52,258 nt of DNA from Candidatus Hydrogenedentota bacterium (GTDB lineage: Bacteria > Hydrogenedentota > Hydrogenedentia > Hydrogenedentales > CAILVY01), in NCBI GenBank assembly GCA_903837785.1, contig CAILVY010000244.1, forward strand, positions 1 to 52,258, given 5' to 3'. Made by a program: the position numbers and the translations under genes. Positions 43,339 through 52,258 of this stretch are shown here, one piece after another. Below the pieces are notes generated by a model that worked only from the letters and a program-made list of their open reading frames with translations, was not told the DNA's origin and did not search any database. Within the stretch, counting starts at the first letter, position 1. Every line of letters begins with the position of its first letter.

Positions 43339-43780
43339 CCCGGCTTCCTCCTGCGCGAACGTCCACAAGGACTTCCATGGCGCCCTGAGCTATGGACTGG
43401 ATTTTATCGAGAAGAGTTATGGTTTTGATGGTTTATGCTCTTTTTTATCGGTCATGGCGCCCGCGGTTTATCAGCCGCTCATCGAGGATCTCCGCGTCCG
43501 GGGACTCGTGGCGCTGGCCGAGCACTGGCAGAAGGTTTTCGCATTGGAGGCGGGGGACTATGAGTTGCAGGCGGACGAGGATGTACTGACGCTGACTGTC
43601 CGGCGCTGTCCGGCCATCGACCACATGCAGGAACACGGCTATGCCATTGCGGAACATTTCTGCGAACATACGCGGGTGGTCAACGAGGCCGTCTGCCGCG
43701 CGGCGGGTTACCGCGCTGAAGTCGTGTATGACCAAGCCGCCGGGTCCTGCGTGCAGCGCTTTTGGAAGGATGCGTCATGA
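43328..43780 (+). CDS. Small Cys-rich protein, first of a tandem paralogue pair
   Basis: 150 residues from the ATG at 43328, inside the end of the M28 gene. The N-terminus has LDFIEKSYGFDGL. The C-terminal half shows RRCPAIDHMQEHG, then HFCEHT, then AGYRAEVVYDQAAGSCVQRFW. The spacing Cys-Pro, 17 residues, Cys-Glu-His, 12 residues, Gly-Tyr, 12 residues, Cys is shared with the next gene. It loosely recalls L-2-amino-thiazoline-4-carboxylate hydrolase-like proteins, but that link is weak. No membrane helix is seen. The stop overlaps the next start by 4 bases. Confidence 0.75.
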   Translation: MSSNPASSCANVHKDFHGALSYGLDFIEKSYGFDGLCSFLSVMAPAVYQPLIEDLRVRGLVALAEHWQKVFALEAGDYELQADEDVLTLTVRRCPAIDHMQEHGYAIAEHFCEHTRVVNEAVCRAAGYRAEVVYDQAAGSCVQRFWKDAS

Positions 43781-44232
43781 TCTCGTGCACCGAGTTCATC
43801 TGGGTCTACAACGAGCTCTTCAAGTTCCTCGAGGCGCGCGGCGGGGAAGCCAAGGTCATTGCATTCTGGCAGGGGATCTCGGAGAACTTCCTGGGGAATC
43901 TCCGCGAGTATGTGGAGGCCGACGGCCTGAAGGGCATGTACCGGTACTGGAGTCACACCCTGGGAGAAGAAGGCGGCCGCCACGTGATGACGCTCTACGA
44001 TGACTCGTTCATCATCGACATGCACGAATGCCCCTCGGCCAAGCTGATTCACGAAAGCGGCCGCGTGGCGCCCTATCCCAAGTACTGCGAACACTGCCGC
44101 TGGCTCTATCCCCCGCTCCTGCGCGAGCTCGGCTTCGACGCCGACATGGATATCATCGACTGCGAAAAGGGGCGCTGCCGGCTGACCGTGAGAGCGCATC
44201 GGGAAAGCGCACAGCACGCTGCCGGCGAATGA
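43777..44232 (+). CDS. Small Cys-rich protein, second of a tandem paralogue pair
   Basis: 151 residues from the ATG at 43777, overlapping the previous gene by 4 bases. After CTEFIWVYNELFKFLE and a helical N-terminal half, the C-terminal half has MHECPSAKLIHESG, then YCEHCRWL, then LGFDADMDIIDCEKGRCRLTV. Aligned with the previous protein, the Cys-Pro, Cys-Glu-His, Gly-aromatic and last Cys positions fall together with single-residue gaps. Conserved Cys and His suggest metal binding or thiol chemistry. No known function can be given with confidence. Confidence 0.78.
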   Translation: MISCTEFIWVYNELFKFLEARGGEAKVIAFWQGISENFLGNLREYVEADGLKGMYRYWSHTLGEEGGRHVMTLYDDSFIIDMHECPSAKLIHESGRVAPYPKYCEHCRWLYPPLLRELGFDADMDIIDCEKGRCRLTVRAHRESAQHAAGE

Positions 44233-44253
44233 TCCGGCCAAGGGATACAATCC

Positions 44254-45228
44254 ATGAGATTCCTGATAGTCGGTTGCGGTTCAATGGGAAAGCGGCGGGC
44301 GCGGTGTTTGCGTAAGCTGGGGGTGGAGAGCATTTTGGCGCTCGACCCGCGCGAGGATCGGCGGGCGGAGATCGCCGCGCAGTCGGGCGTGGAAACCTTC
44401 GCGGAGTGGCACGCGGCCCGCGAGCAGGGCGTCGATTTCGTGTTACTGTGCGCGCCGCCCCATCTGCACTTCGATTGGCTGATGCGCTGCATCGAGGCCG
44501 GGCTGCCGGTTTTCTGCGAGTCTCCGCTGACCCTGACGCTTGAAGAGGCGGATGCGGTCATTGCCGCTGCGGCGCGGAACGATGTCTTTGTCGCGCCGAG
44601 CTGCACGTATCTCCACAACCCGATTCACCGCATCATCAAGCAGTATCTGGACGACGAGCGCTTCGGACGGCCCCTGGCCGCGCTGTCGCATGTGGGACAG
44701 CACGTGGCGGACTGGCATCCCTACGAGGACTACCGGAATTTCTATGCTTCGAAGCGCGCGCAGGGCGGCATGTGTTTTGACATGCTTCCGCATGACCTGC
44801 ACCTCTTCACGTGGTATTTCGGCGGCGTGAAGTCGATGGCCAGCATGGCGCGCCGCCGCGCGGCGGAGATTGAGAGCGACGCCGGCGCGTGCGATGTCTA
44901 CGATGTCCTGCTCGACATGGAGGCGGGCATTACGCTCAACCTGCATCAGGACGTTTTCCAGCGGCCGTGGGGCGTGTACCGCAAGATCATGTGCGAGCGC
45001 GGCGCCATCGAATGGGATTGGCACAGCCTGCGCGTCTGCCCGTACGCCGGTCCCCAGTTTCATCAGACGCCGTCCTGGGAAGCGGTCCCCCTGCCCGGTT
45101 ACGAGTTCGAGTCCATGTATCTGGACGAGATCGCGCACGCCCTGCGAGCCTTCGAGGGGAAGGAGCCGTATCTCATGCCGCCGGAAGAGGATCGTGCCTT
45201 GCTCGCGTGGGCGCTGGCCTGCGAGTAG
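44254..45228 (+). CDS. Gfo/Idh/MocA family oxidoreductase lacking the usual catalytic Lys
   Basis: 324 residues. The Rossmann NAD(P) motif is VGCGSMGKRRARCLRKLG. Helix and strand order, ALCAPPHLHFDWLMRCIEAG-type sequence (read here as LLCAPPHLHF) and the C-terminal GGMCFDMLPHDLHLFTWYFGG all fit the family. The catalytic motif normally reads E-K-P, but here it is CESPLTL (Glu 89, Ser 90, Pro 91). The later His is kept. A missing Lys suggests altered chemistry or a non-redox role. It lies 21 bases after the tandem pair, so it may share their transcript. It converges on nuoN. Confidence 0.88.
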   Translation: MRFLIVGCGSMGKRRARCLRKLGVESILALDPREDRRAEIAAQSGVETFAEWHAAREQGVDFVLLCAPPHLHFDWLMRCIEAGLPVFCESPLTLTLEEADAVIAAAARNDVFVAPSCTYLHNPIHRIIKQYLDDERFGRPLAALSHVGQHVADWHPYEDYRNFYASKRAQGGMCFDMLPHDLHLFTWYFGGVKSMASMARRRAAEIESDAGACDVYDVLLDMEAGITLNLHQDVFQRPWGVYRKIMCERGAIEWDWHSLRVCPYAGPQFHQTPSWEAVPLPGYEFESMYLDEIAHALRAFEGKEPYLMPPEEDRALLAWALACE

Positions 45229-45262
45229 CGTGCGCGGCACGCACCCGCGGATGCCGGGAAGG

Positions 45263-46699
45263 TTACAGAATGCTGGCGACGAGGGTCTCGGCGGCGTGGA
45301 TGAGGGGGCCGGGATAGACGCCGACAAAGAGAAGGGCGGCGGCCAAACCGGTGAGGACGGTTGCTTCGGTCCAACTGGGGCGGCTGACCGGCGCTTCATC
45401 CTCGGCGGATTCGCACATCGTGAGGACGATGCGCAGGTAGTAGTACAGGCCGATGGAACTGCTGACCACCAGCGCGGCAATGCCGATCCAGCGGGAGGAT
45501 TCCTCACCCGCGGCCAGCACATAGAACTTGCCAATGAACCCCGCGGTCAGGGGAATCCCCGCCAGTGAGAGCAGCATGGCGGTGAAGACGGCCGCAATCC
45601 AGGGCGCGCGCCAGAAGAGGCCCCGGTAATCCGCGAAGCTGTCCGCGTCACGTTCCTTCGTGGACATAACGGAGATCACGCCCATCGCGCCCAGCGTGGT
45701 GATGAAGTAGGCGGCAATGTAGAGCGCGCCCGCAGGCACGGCCATGTGGCCGCTGGCCAAAAACGCAATCATCACATAACCAAGGTTGGCGATGGACGAG
45801 TAAGCGAGGATGCGCTTGATGTTGTCCTGCAGCAGGGCGAGGAGGTTGCCGAAAAACATCGACAAGACCGCGATGGCCGTGAACAGGAACATGAGCGACG
45901 GATACTGATGGACATCGATGAGGACGAAGTAGCGCAGCAGGAGGGCGAACATGCCGCCTTTGGAGACTGTGGCCACGAACGCGGTCACCGGCGCGGGCGC
46001 GCCTTCGTACACGTCCGGGGTCCACAGATGGAAGGGCACGAGGGCCAGCTTGAACCCGATGCCGACCACCATCATGGCACAACCGGCAAGCAAGACCAGA
46101 TGATTGCCCTGTTCCAGGGCGCCGCGGGCGGCGGCGATTTTCGCAAACTCCATCGTTCCCGCTTCCGCATAGACCAGGGCCATGCCGAAGACCATGAAGG
46201 CGGCCGAGGCCGCGGCGAGGACCAGGTACTTGAACGCGGCTTCGACGCTGTCACGCCGATCGCGGGTGTAGGCGACCATCGCATACAGCGAGATGCTGAG
46301 CGTCTCCAACCCCATGAAGAGCGAGACGAAATGGGAACTCGCGGAGAGGAACGCCGCCCCGAGAGTGGCGGTGAGCAGGAGCACATAGAATTCCTCGCGA
46401 CGCCCGTCCTGCTTCTCGAAATAGGCATAGGCCAGGGCCGCGATCACAAAGCTGGATACGAACATGACGCCCATGTAGAAAAAGGAGTATGTATCCAGCA
46501 TGAGGAGCGGGGTCACCGCGCGATTCGGCGCCATGCTGTTGGCGAAAGGCAGGGAAATGACCGCCAAGCCGAGTCCGGCCATGCTGAACAGCGCCGTGGT
46601 CCGGTGGCAGCGGCAAACGGCCATCAACAGGACAATGCCGGTCGCGGCCGCGGTCAGAATGATCAGCGGCAACAAGGCCACAAGGTCAAGCAACGTCAT
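45263..46699 (-). CDS. nuoN: NADH-quinone oxidoreductase subunit N
   Basis: 478 residues from the ATG at 46699 (MTLLDLVALLPLIIL). The frame is open further upstream, but that part overlaps nuoM. About 14 membrane helices are present. MGLETLSISLYAMVAYTRDR, IGFKLALVPFHLWTPDVYEG and LAYSSIANLGYVMIAF are NuoN signatures carrying the Glu and Lys of the proton channel. It is an antiporter-like subunit of the complex I membrane arm. The start overlaps the nuoM stop by 4 bases, and it is the last gene of the operon. Confidence 0.95.
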   Translation of the reverse strand: MTLLDLVALLPLIILTAAATGIVLLMAVCRCHRTTALFSMAGLGLAVISLPFANSMAPNRAVTPLLMLDTYSFFYMGVMFVSSFVIAALAYAYFEKQDGRREEFYVLLLTATLGAAFLSASSHFVSLFMGLETLSISLYAMVAYTRDRRDSVEAAFKYLVLAAASAAFMVFGMALVYAEAGTMEFAKIAAARGALEQGNHLVLLAGCAMMVVGIGFKLALVPFHLWTPDVYEGAPAPVTAFVATVSKGGMFALLLRYFVLIDVHQYPSLMFLFTAIAVLSMFFGNLLALLQDNIKRILAYSSIANLGYVMIAFLASGHMAVPAGALYIAAYFITTLGAMGVISVMSTKERDADSFADYRGLFWRAPWIAAVFTAMLLSLAGIPLTAGFIGKFYVLAAGEESSRWIGIAALVVSSSIGLYYYLRIVLTMCESAEDEAPVSRPSWTEATVLTGLAAALLFVGVYPGPLIHAAETLVASIL

Positions 46700-48228
46700 G
46701 AGTTGCCTCCTGAATGCTTCGCTTCGGAAACCTGGACCGCGCCCTGGCCTGCCACGGCCAACTGCTGCAGCTTGCTGAGGGCGGGATCCGCGGTCTTGAA
46801 GATGGGTTGCGGAAAGAAGCCGAGGCCGACGAGCGCGATAATGAGCGAGGCAAAAAGCGCGATCTCGCGCCGCGCGAAGTCGGGCAGTTTCGCTTGGTTT
46901 TCGCGTGCGCCATGGAACACGCGCTGGACGATCCACAGCGAGTAGATGCTGCCGAGCACGAGGCCCAGGGAGGCGATGGAGGTCATCGTGGCGTTCGCCT
47001 GATAGCTGCCGAGCAATACGAGGAATTCCGCGATGAAGTTGCCGATGCCGGGCAGTCCGAGCGAAGCCATGGCGAAGAACATCGCTATGGCGCCCATGCG
47101 GGGGGCCACTTCCCAGAATCCGCCCATCTTCTCGATGTTGCGGGTGTGTATGCGCTCCTGAATTGCGCCAACCATCATGAAGAGGGCGCCCGTGCCGAGG
47201 CCGTGGCAGATCATCTGCATCACCGCGCCCTGCAGCGCGATCCGGTTCCACGCGAAGACGCCCAACAGCACAAAGCCCATGTGGCTCACGCTCGAATACG
47301 CAACCAGGCGCTTCAGGTCCGTTTGCGCGAAGGAGAGCACCGCGCCATAGATGATGCCGATCACCGCCAGGGTCATGGCAACTGGCGTAAAGTCGATCGC
47401 GGCTTGCGGAAACAGCGGCACGACGAAGCGCATCAACCCGTACGCGCCGGTCTTGAGCAGCAGCCCCGCAAGGATGACGCTACCGGCCGTGGGCGCTTCC
47501 GTGTGCGCGTCGGGGAGCCAGTTGTGGACCGGGAACGCGGGCAGCTTGACGGCGAAGGCCGCGAAGAAGCCGAGCATGATCCATTTTGCGGCGCCGGAGC
47601 CCAGTTTCGTGCCCAACAGAAGATCGTAGTCGAACGTGTACGTGCCGGTCGCGTGCCCATGCAGGAAGTAGAGTGCCAGGATGGCCAGCAGCATCAGGAG
47701 GCCGGAAAACTGGGTGAAGATGAAGAACTTGACCGCGGCGTAGATTCGGTTCTCATGGCCCCAGATCACGATCAGGAAGTACATCGGGACGAGCATCAAT
47801 TCCCAGAAGCAATAGAAGAGGAAAAGGTCCATGGCGAGGAAGACGCCCATGATCCCCGCCAGCACCCACATGAGATTGAAGTGGAAGAAACCCACCCGCT
47901 CTTTAATCTCCGTCCAGGAACAGCCGACAGAGACGATGCCGAGAAAGGCGGATAGGATGAGCATCAGCAGGCTCAGCCCGTCCAGGGCGAGGTGGAAGCT
48001 TATGCCGAGCGCGGGAACCCACGGCACATTGACCTGCATCAGCCACGGCCCGCCTGCGGCGAAGGCGGCCATCGCGGCCTGATTGTTCCACAAGGTGAGG
48101 AGGATGACCAGATCGATGGCGCAGGCCAGCAGGCAGACCCACCGCGCCGCGCCCGGGTTCTGGCGGCCGATGGCCCATGCGATCACACCCGCCAACAACG
48201 GGATTAAGACAATGCAGATGAGCATCAT
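46696..48228 (-). CDS. nuoM: NADH-quinone oxidoreductase subunit M
   Basis: 510 residues with about 14 helices. FLFYCFWELMLVPMYFLI has the key channel Glu, FAVKLPAFPVHNWLPDAHTE the key Lys, and DLKRLVAYSSVSHMGFVLLG completes the family pattern. It starts with ATG-ATG, so 48228 and 48225 are equivalent choices. The start overlaps the nuoL stop by 4 bases. Confidence 0.96.
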   Translation of the reverse strand: MMLICIVLIPLLAGVIAWAIGRQNPGAARWVCLLACAIDLVILLTLWNNQAAMAAFAAGGPWLMQVNVPWVPALGISFHLALDGLSLLMLILSAFLGIVSVGCSWTEIKERVGFFHFNLMWVLAGIMGVFLAMDLFLFYCFWELMLVPMYFLIVIWGHENRIYAAVKFFIFTQFSGLLMLLAILALYFLHGHATGTYTFDYDLLLGTKLGSGAAKWIMLGFFAAFAVKLPAFPVHNWLPDAHTEAPTAGSVILAGLLLKTGAYGLMRFVVPLFPQAAIDFTPVAMTLAVIGIIYGAVLSFAQTDLKRLVAYSSVSHMGFVLLGVFAWNRIALQGAVMQMICHGLGTGALFMMVGAIQERIHTRNIEKMGGFWEVAPRMGAIAMFFAMASLGLPGIGNFIAEFLVLLGSYQANATMTSIASLGLVLGSIYSLWIVQRVFHGARENQAKLPDFARREIALFASLIIALVGLGFFPQPIFKTADPALSKLQQLAVAGQGAVQVSEAKHSGGNS

Positions 48229-50120
48229 AGGAGCACCACAATCGCCAAGGCCAGCAATGCGCCCACGGACAACGTGGCCGCATACCAGCGCACGTGGCCG
48301 GTTTCGGTTTCACTCAGCAGGCTATGCACTCCGCGGCTGAGGGCCGCGATTCCGTTCCAAATCAGATCGACGAAGTCGTCCTTGTTGAAGCGCGCGGTGC
48401 GCAGGAAGGGTTGAATGAGAATCTTGTCGTAGAGCCAGTCAAAGCCCCACCCCGCGAAGAGCAGGTCGCGCATTTTCGCGCCAAACGGCGTGGCCACCAC
48501 GGCGCGGGCGATTTGCGGCTTCACCCCGAAGGCCACCACCGCAATGCTCAGCCCGCAGAGGACGGCAATCACCGCGATCACCTGCAGCATCAACTCGGCA
48601 TGCTCCAAGCCCTCGTGCGGAATGGGCGCCGCAGGCAGGGCGGATTCCATGAAGTGCGTGAAGAGCGGGAAATGATAGATCGAACTCGGGATTTCCATAA
48701 GCCCGCCGAAGGTCGAGCAGATGGCGAGAATCACCAGCGGCAGGCACATCACCCAACCGGGCTTCACGTGGACATGCGTCTTCTCTTCGCCGAAGAAGGT
48801 CATGATAACCATGCGGAACGTGTAGATGCCCGTAACGAACGCCCCCGCGAATCCGGCGAACCACAGGGCCTTGCTTCCCTTCTCGGAGGCGAATGCGCTC
48901 CAGAGGATGAGGTCCTTGCTGTAGAAGCCCGACGAAATGATCGGGAGCGAGGCCAGCGACATCGACCCGATAAGGAACGTCCAGAACACCACGGGGAGCT
49001 TCTTGCGCAGGCCGCCCATCTTGAACATGTCCTGCTCGTGGTGCAGGGCGACGATGACCGCGCCGGACGCCATGAAGAGCAGGGCCTTGAAGAAGGCGTG
49101 TGTCACGAGATGGAAGATGCCCGCCGCATAGGCTCCGACGCCCATCGCCAGGAACATGTATCCGATCTGGCTGATCGTCGAGTAGGCGAGCACACGCTTG
49201 ATGTCACGCTGGGCCAGCGCGGCGAACCCGGCCAGCAGCAGCGTGGCCGCGCCAACGACAGCGACCAGGAATTGCGCGGAGGGCGCCAGTTCAAAAATGA
49301 CGTGGGTGCGCGCAATGAGATAGACGCCCGCGGTAACCATCGTGGCCGCGTGGATCAACGCGCTCACCGGGGTGGGGCCCGCCATCGCGTCGGGCAACCA
49401 GACCTGCAACGGCAACTGGCCCGACTTGCCGACCGCGCCGCCCAGGATGAGGAGCGCGGCGGCCACGGCGACCCCGGAACCCACCGCCCACTGCTGCGAC
49501 GCGCGCTGCATCATCTCCTGGATGTCGAGCGTGCCAAGCTGCACAAAGAGCAAGAAGAGCCCGATGGCCATGAACGTGTCGCCGATGCGGGTGGTGAGGA
49601 AGGCCTTCATGGCGGCGCGGCCGTTGGCCGGATTCTTGTACCAGAACCCGATGAGCAGGAAGCTGCACAGGCCGACGCCTTCCCACCCGAGGTAGAGAAG
49701 AACCATGTTCTCGCCCAGCACAAGCATGAGCATGGCCGCGACGAAGAGGTTCATGTACGCGAAGAACTTCGCATAACTTTCGTCGTCAATCATGTATTCG
49801 GCGGAGTAGACGTGAATCAGAAAGCCGACGCCGGTGACCACCAGGCACATGACCAGCGAGAGCGCGTCGAGATAGAGCGAGAACTGGCAGGTGAAACCTT
49901 CGACGTTCATCCACGTCCACAGGACCTGGCTGAAATGTTCGCCTTCCGGGGGAGCGGTGAAGAAGCGGTACGCGATCAGGAAGGAAACCAGCGCGGAGAA
50001 GCCCACGGATCCCGCGCCGATAAACGGCGCCGCCCGTCGCGGCAACCTGTCGCCGAACAAGGCGAGAATCAGGAAGCCCGCGCACGGCAGGGCCGGCACT
50101 AACCAGAGCAGTTCGTACAT
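48225..50120 (-). CDS. nuoL: NADH-quinone oxidoreductase subunit L
   Basis: 631 residues from the ATG at 50120 (MYELLWLVPALPCAGFLI). Signatures are YLGWEGVGLCSFLLIGFWY, SGQLPLQVWLPDAMAGPTP, ALIHAATMVTAGVYL and DIKRVLAYSTISQIGYMFLA. A long C-terminal amphipathic helix plus final membrane helix is expected and consistent with the Lys/Phe-rich end. NuoL is the distal antiporter-like subunit. The 602-codon frame on the opposite strand is a shadow. Confidence 0.96.
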   Translation of the reverse strand: MYELLWLVPALPCAGFLILALFGDRLPRRAAPFIGAGSVGFSALVSFLIAYRFFTAPPEGEHFSQVLWTWMNVEGFTCQFSLYLDALSLVMCLVVTGVGFLIHVYSAEYMIDDESYAKFFAYMNLFVAAMLMLVLGENMVLLYLGWEGVGLCSFLLIGFWYKNPANGRAAMKAFLTTRIGDTFMAIGLFLLFVQLGTLDIQEMMQRASQQWAVGSGVAVAAALLILGGAVGKSGQLPLQVWLPDAMAGPTPVSALIHAATMVTAGVYLIARTHVIFELAPSAQFLVAVVGAATLLLAGFAALAQRDIKRVLAYSTISQIGYMFLAMGVGAYAAGIFHLVTHAFFKALLFMASGAVIVALHHEQDMFKMGGLRKKLPVVFWTFLIGSMSLASLPIISSGFYSKDLILWSAFASEKGSKALWFAGFAGAFVTGIYTFRMVIMTFFGEEKTHVHVKPGWVMCLPLVILAICSTFGGLMEIPSSIYHFPLFTHFMESALPAAPIPHEGLEHAELMLQVIAVIAVLCGLSIAVVAFGVKPQIARAVVATPFGAKMRDLLFAGWGFDWLYDKILIQPFLRTARFNKDDFVDLIWNGIAALSRGVHSLLSETETGHVRWYAATLSVGALLALAIVVLL

Positions 50121-50122
50121 GA

Positions 50123-50431
50123 CTATCCTCGCATTCCCTCCGCGGCGTCCGCGTCCAGTGTCTTGAAGTGGTGATAGAAGCCCAGCAGCAGCGCCAGCCC
50201 CACGGCGACCTCGGCCGCGGCGACAGTCAGGATCATCATGAACATGACCTGGCCGTCCGCCTGCGCCCAGCGGGCCCCGGCCGCCACAAACGCCAGGCCG
50301 GCCGCATTGAACATGATTTCCAGGCACATCAGCATGAAAATGATGTTCCGGCGCACGAGGAGCCCGGCGAGGCCCAGCGCGAACAAGACGGCCGCCAGCA
50401 CCAGCGCGTGTTCCATGGGTACGGACGCCAT
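50123..50431 (-). CDS. nuoK: NADH-quinone oxidoreductase subunit K
   Basis: 102 residues from the ATG at 50431 ([20 protein letters not shown]), sharing one base with the nuoJ stop; a longer frame upstream lies inside nuoJ. Three helices are present, with [17 protein letters not shown] holding the conserved Glu and [17 protein letters not shown] the second. This small subunit links NuoJ/NuoA to the antiporter subunits. Confidence 0.95.
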   Translation of the reverse strand: MASVPMEHALVLAAVLFALGLAGLLVRRNIIFMLMCLEIMFNAAGLAFVAAGARWAQADGQVMFMMILTVAAAEVAVGLALLLGFYHHFKTLDADAAEGMRG

Positions 50432-50946
50432 CAGTCTCTCCTTCCCGGGCGGCGGATGGGGCCGCGCCACACGAGGTAATACGCGCCAATCAGTCCCGCC
50501 AACAGCAGCACGGAAGCAATTTCAACGGCCAGTACGTACGGCCCGAAGAGCGCCCGCGCAACCTCTTTCACGTCCACCACGCGATCCACCGGCATCCACC
50601 GGCTTTCCTGTTTCAGCACATAGAGGAGCAGTCCGCCCAGCAACAACGCCAGCGCGCCGGGCGCCCGCCAAGCCCCCTTCGGCAGCCACACGCGTTCCTG
50701 CGTGCGTGCGGCGTTGCCCAGGTTCAGCAACATCACGACGAAGATGAAGAGGATGACGATGGCGCCGGCGTAGACAATCACTTCCAGGGCCGCAATCAGC
50801 GGCGCGCCGAGCGTGAAGAAGACCAGGGCCACGGCCAGCAGCGAGACGATGAGATAGAGCAGTGCATGCACCGCTTCGCGCCGGGTGATCGCGAGCAGCG
50901 TGGTCAGCACCGCCACGGCGGAGGCCATATAGAAAACCGCATTCAT
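50431..50946 (-). CDS. nuoJ: NADH-quinone oxidoreductase subunit J
   Basis: 171 residues, five helices. [20 protein letters not shown]-type sequence (here [19 protein letters not shown]) and [25 protein letters not shown] match the NuoJ core, including the flexible TM3 region. It is followed by the short conserved cytoplasmic loop [12 protein letters not shown]. The gene is 21 bases downstream of nuoI. Confidence 0.95.
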   Translation of the reverse strand: MNAVFYMASAVAVLTTLLAITRREAVHALLYLIVSLLAVALVFFTLGAPLIAALEVIVYAGAIVILFIFVVMLLNLGNAARTQERVWLPKGAWRAPGALALLLGGLLLYVLKQESRWMPVDRVVDVKEVARALFGPYVLAVEIASVLLLAGLIGAYYLVWRGPIRRPGRRD

Positions 50947-50967
50947 TTCATCATTCCCTCTCCAAAC

Positions 50968-51483
50968 CTAGAGCAACAGGCTCCGGACATCCACCGGCGG
51001 CGTTTCATTCTGGGCTTCACCCTTGCCCTTGCCGCCGATGGCCAGCCCGGCCACCTTGTAGAAATTGAAGTTCGGATACTTGCCCGGCCCGCTGATCAGC
51101 AAGTGTTCCTTCTCATAGACCAGATTCGGACGCTTGAAATCGCTCATTTCGAAATCGGGCGTCAACTGAATCGCGTAAGTCGGGCAGGCCTCTTCGCACA
51201 GGCCGCAGAAGATGCAGCGCGAGAAATTGATGCGGAAGGACTTCGGGTAACGCCGTCCATTGCCGTCTTCCGTCGCCTGAAGCGCAATGCACGCCACGGG
51301 ACACGCCACGGCGCACAAGTAACATGCAACACACCGCTCCTCTCCGTCCGGGTCGCGGGTAAGCACAATGCGGCCGCGCCACCGCGGCGCGATCTTCGGC
51401 TTGACGTCCGGATATTGGACAGTGACCCGCTTCGCGAAAGCGTGTTTGAACACTATCCACAACGAACGGAGGCTGCTCAGCAT
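50968..51483 (-). CDS. nuoI: NADH-quinone oxidoreductase subunit I (2 x [4Fe-4S])
   Basis: 171 residues. Two ferredoxin-type motifs bind the N6a/N6b clusters: [18 protein letters not shown] and [18 protein letters not shown]. The N-terminus has an amphipathic helix region ([19 protein letters not shown]), as usual. NuoI passes electrons to the NuoB cluster at the base of the peripheral arm. It lies 13 bases downstream of nuoH. Confidence 0.97.
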   Translation of the reverse strand: MLSSLRSLWIVFKHAFAKRVTVQYPDVKPKIAPRWRGRIVLTRDPDGEERCVACYLCAVACPVACIALQATEDGNGRRYPKSFRINFSRCIFCGLCEEACPTYAIQLTPDFEMSDFKRPNLVYEKEHLLISGPGKYPNFNFYKVAGLAIGGKGKGEAQNETPPVDVRSLLL

Positions 51484-51496
51484 GCCATCACTTCCT

Positions 51497-52258
51497 CTAT
51501 CTAAAGGCCAAAACCAGGCCGCCGGTCACCAGCAGATTCACCAGCGACAACGGCAGCATGACTTTCCAGCCGTACTCGATCAGTTGATCGTACCGAAAAC
51601 GCGGCAGGGCCGCGCGAATGAGAATGAAGAAACAGACCAGCAACACAGTCTTCAGCGCGAACCAGACAATGGGCGGAAGCACCGGGCCGAGCCAGCCGCC
51701 GAAGAAGAGCGCCGTCGTCAGCGCGGAGATCAGCGTGATGCCGAGATACTCGCCCACGAAGAACATACCGAACTTCATGCCGGAATACTCGGAGTGGAAT
51801 CCGGCGACCAGCTCGCCTTCGGCTTCGGGCAAGTCAAAGGGAATGCGATGGGTCTCGGCCAGGCCGGCAATGAAGAACACAACCATGCCCAGGAATTGCG
51901 GAATGCAGAACCAGAGTCCCTGTTGCGCCTCGACAATCTCACGGAGATTGAACGAACCCGCCAGAATCACCGTGCCCATCATCGAGAGGCCCATGAAGAC
52001 TTCATAGGCGATCATCTGGGCGGTCGTGCGCATGCCGCCAATCAGCGAGTACTTGTTGTTGGAGGCCCAGCCCGCCAGAGCGAGGCTGTACACGCCGAGC
52101 GAGGACATGCCCAGAAAGAAGAGGATGCCGATATTGAAATCCACTACAAGCACGCCCGGAGCGAAGGGCACCACGGCAAAACTCAGCAGAACCGTGACGA
52201 TAATGATCGCCGGAGCGATGACAAAGACCGGCTTGTCCGCGAACGGCGGCACCCAGTC
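51497..52258 (-). CDS. nuoH: NADH-quinone oxidoreductase subunit H (3' part, cut by window edge)
   Basis: The frame is open to the right edge; 253 residues of the C-terminal three quarters are visible, starting [16 protein letters not shown]. The quinone-site region [20 protein letters not shown] and [14 protein letters not shown] carries the conserved acidic residues. The GTG at 52252 is internal, not the start. NuoH joins the quinone cavity to the membrane arm. Confidence 0.96.
   Translation of the reverse strand, partial: DWVPPFADKPVFVIAPAIIIVTVLLSFAVVPFAPGVLVVDFNIGILFFLGMSSLGVYSLALAGWASNNKYSLIGGMRTTAQMIAYEVFMGLSMMGTVILAGSFNLREIVEAQQGLWFCIPQFLGMVVFFIAGLAETHRIPFDLPEAEGELVAGFHSEYSGMKFGMFFVGEYLGITLISALTTALFFGGWLGPVLPPIVWFALKTVLLVCFFILIRAALPRFRYDQLIEYGWKVMLPLSLVNLLVTGGLVLAFR

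Noticed and set aside
48294-50102. 602-codon open frame on the plus strand
   Set aside because: It is antisense to nuoL, is rich in Arg, Glu and His, and matches no family; long shadow frames are common in GC-rich genes.

Overview
This window is a high-GC bacterial chromosome segment without rRNA, tRNA, CRISPR or recognisable mobile elements. Gene families point to a Gram-negative environmental lineage of the Hydrogenedentota/Planctomycetota-like kind. These families are a DUF1559-type prepilin-like protein ending in a 'FMDGHVEF' motif, secreted DUF4091 proteins, proteins fused to formylglycine-generating-enzyme (FGE/SUMF1) folds, a hydrazine-synthase-alpha-like dihaem protein and a Ser/Thr kinase with a WD40 propeller. 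The lineage is inferred from family content, not from a marker gene.

Layout. (1) 1-12239 (+) is a flagellar cluster: fliG (3' part), fliH, fliI, fliJ, a MotE-like gene, fliK, flgD, a small flagellar-operon gene, flgE, then after a strong hairpin motA, motB, fliL, fliN, fliO, fliP and an unknown anchored protein. Most genes overlap or nearly touch. fliK is split by a C10 tract just after its start. fliM is missing between fliL and fliN, and fliQ/fliR do not follow fliP. (2) 12374-16494 holds a histone-H1-like Lys/Ala protein (-), a prepilin-like secreted protein (-) and a MASE1-PAS hybrid histidine kinase (+). (3) 16870-31554 carries a zinc-ribbon/kinase/WD40 protein, two secreted DUF4091 proteins facing each other, a glycoside-hydrolase-like/FGE-fold fusion and a dihaem HzsA-like/FGE-fold fusion. 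(4) 31647-36016 (+) is an ABC export operon: two FtsX/MacB-type permeases, a membrane-fusion protein and an ATPase, with a near-consensus promoter. (5) 36018-45228 is an accessory metabolic region: a cupin protein (-), a DegT-type aminotransferase, a two-TM protein (-), a group II PLP decarboxylase, a membrane M28 peptidase, two adjacent small proteins that look like tandem paralogues, and a Gfo/Idh/MocA oxidoreductase lacking the usual catalytic Lys. (6) 45263-52258 (-) is the distal part of a complex I operon in canonical order nuoH(partial)-I-J-K-L-M-N.

How it fits together. The flagellar genes encode switch, export ATPase, rod/hook and stator parts. The stator sequence looks closer to the sodium type. 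Complex I would supply ion-motive force and the middle region suggests sensing, secretion and breakdown of external polymers. Several accessory genes share a promoter-like pattern, TTGCG(G/T), 17-18 bases, then a TATACT-like box.
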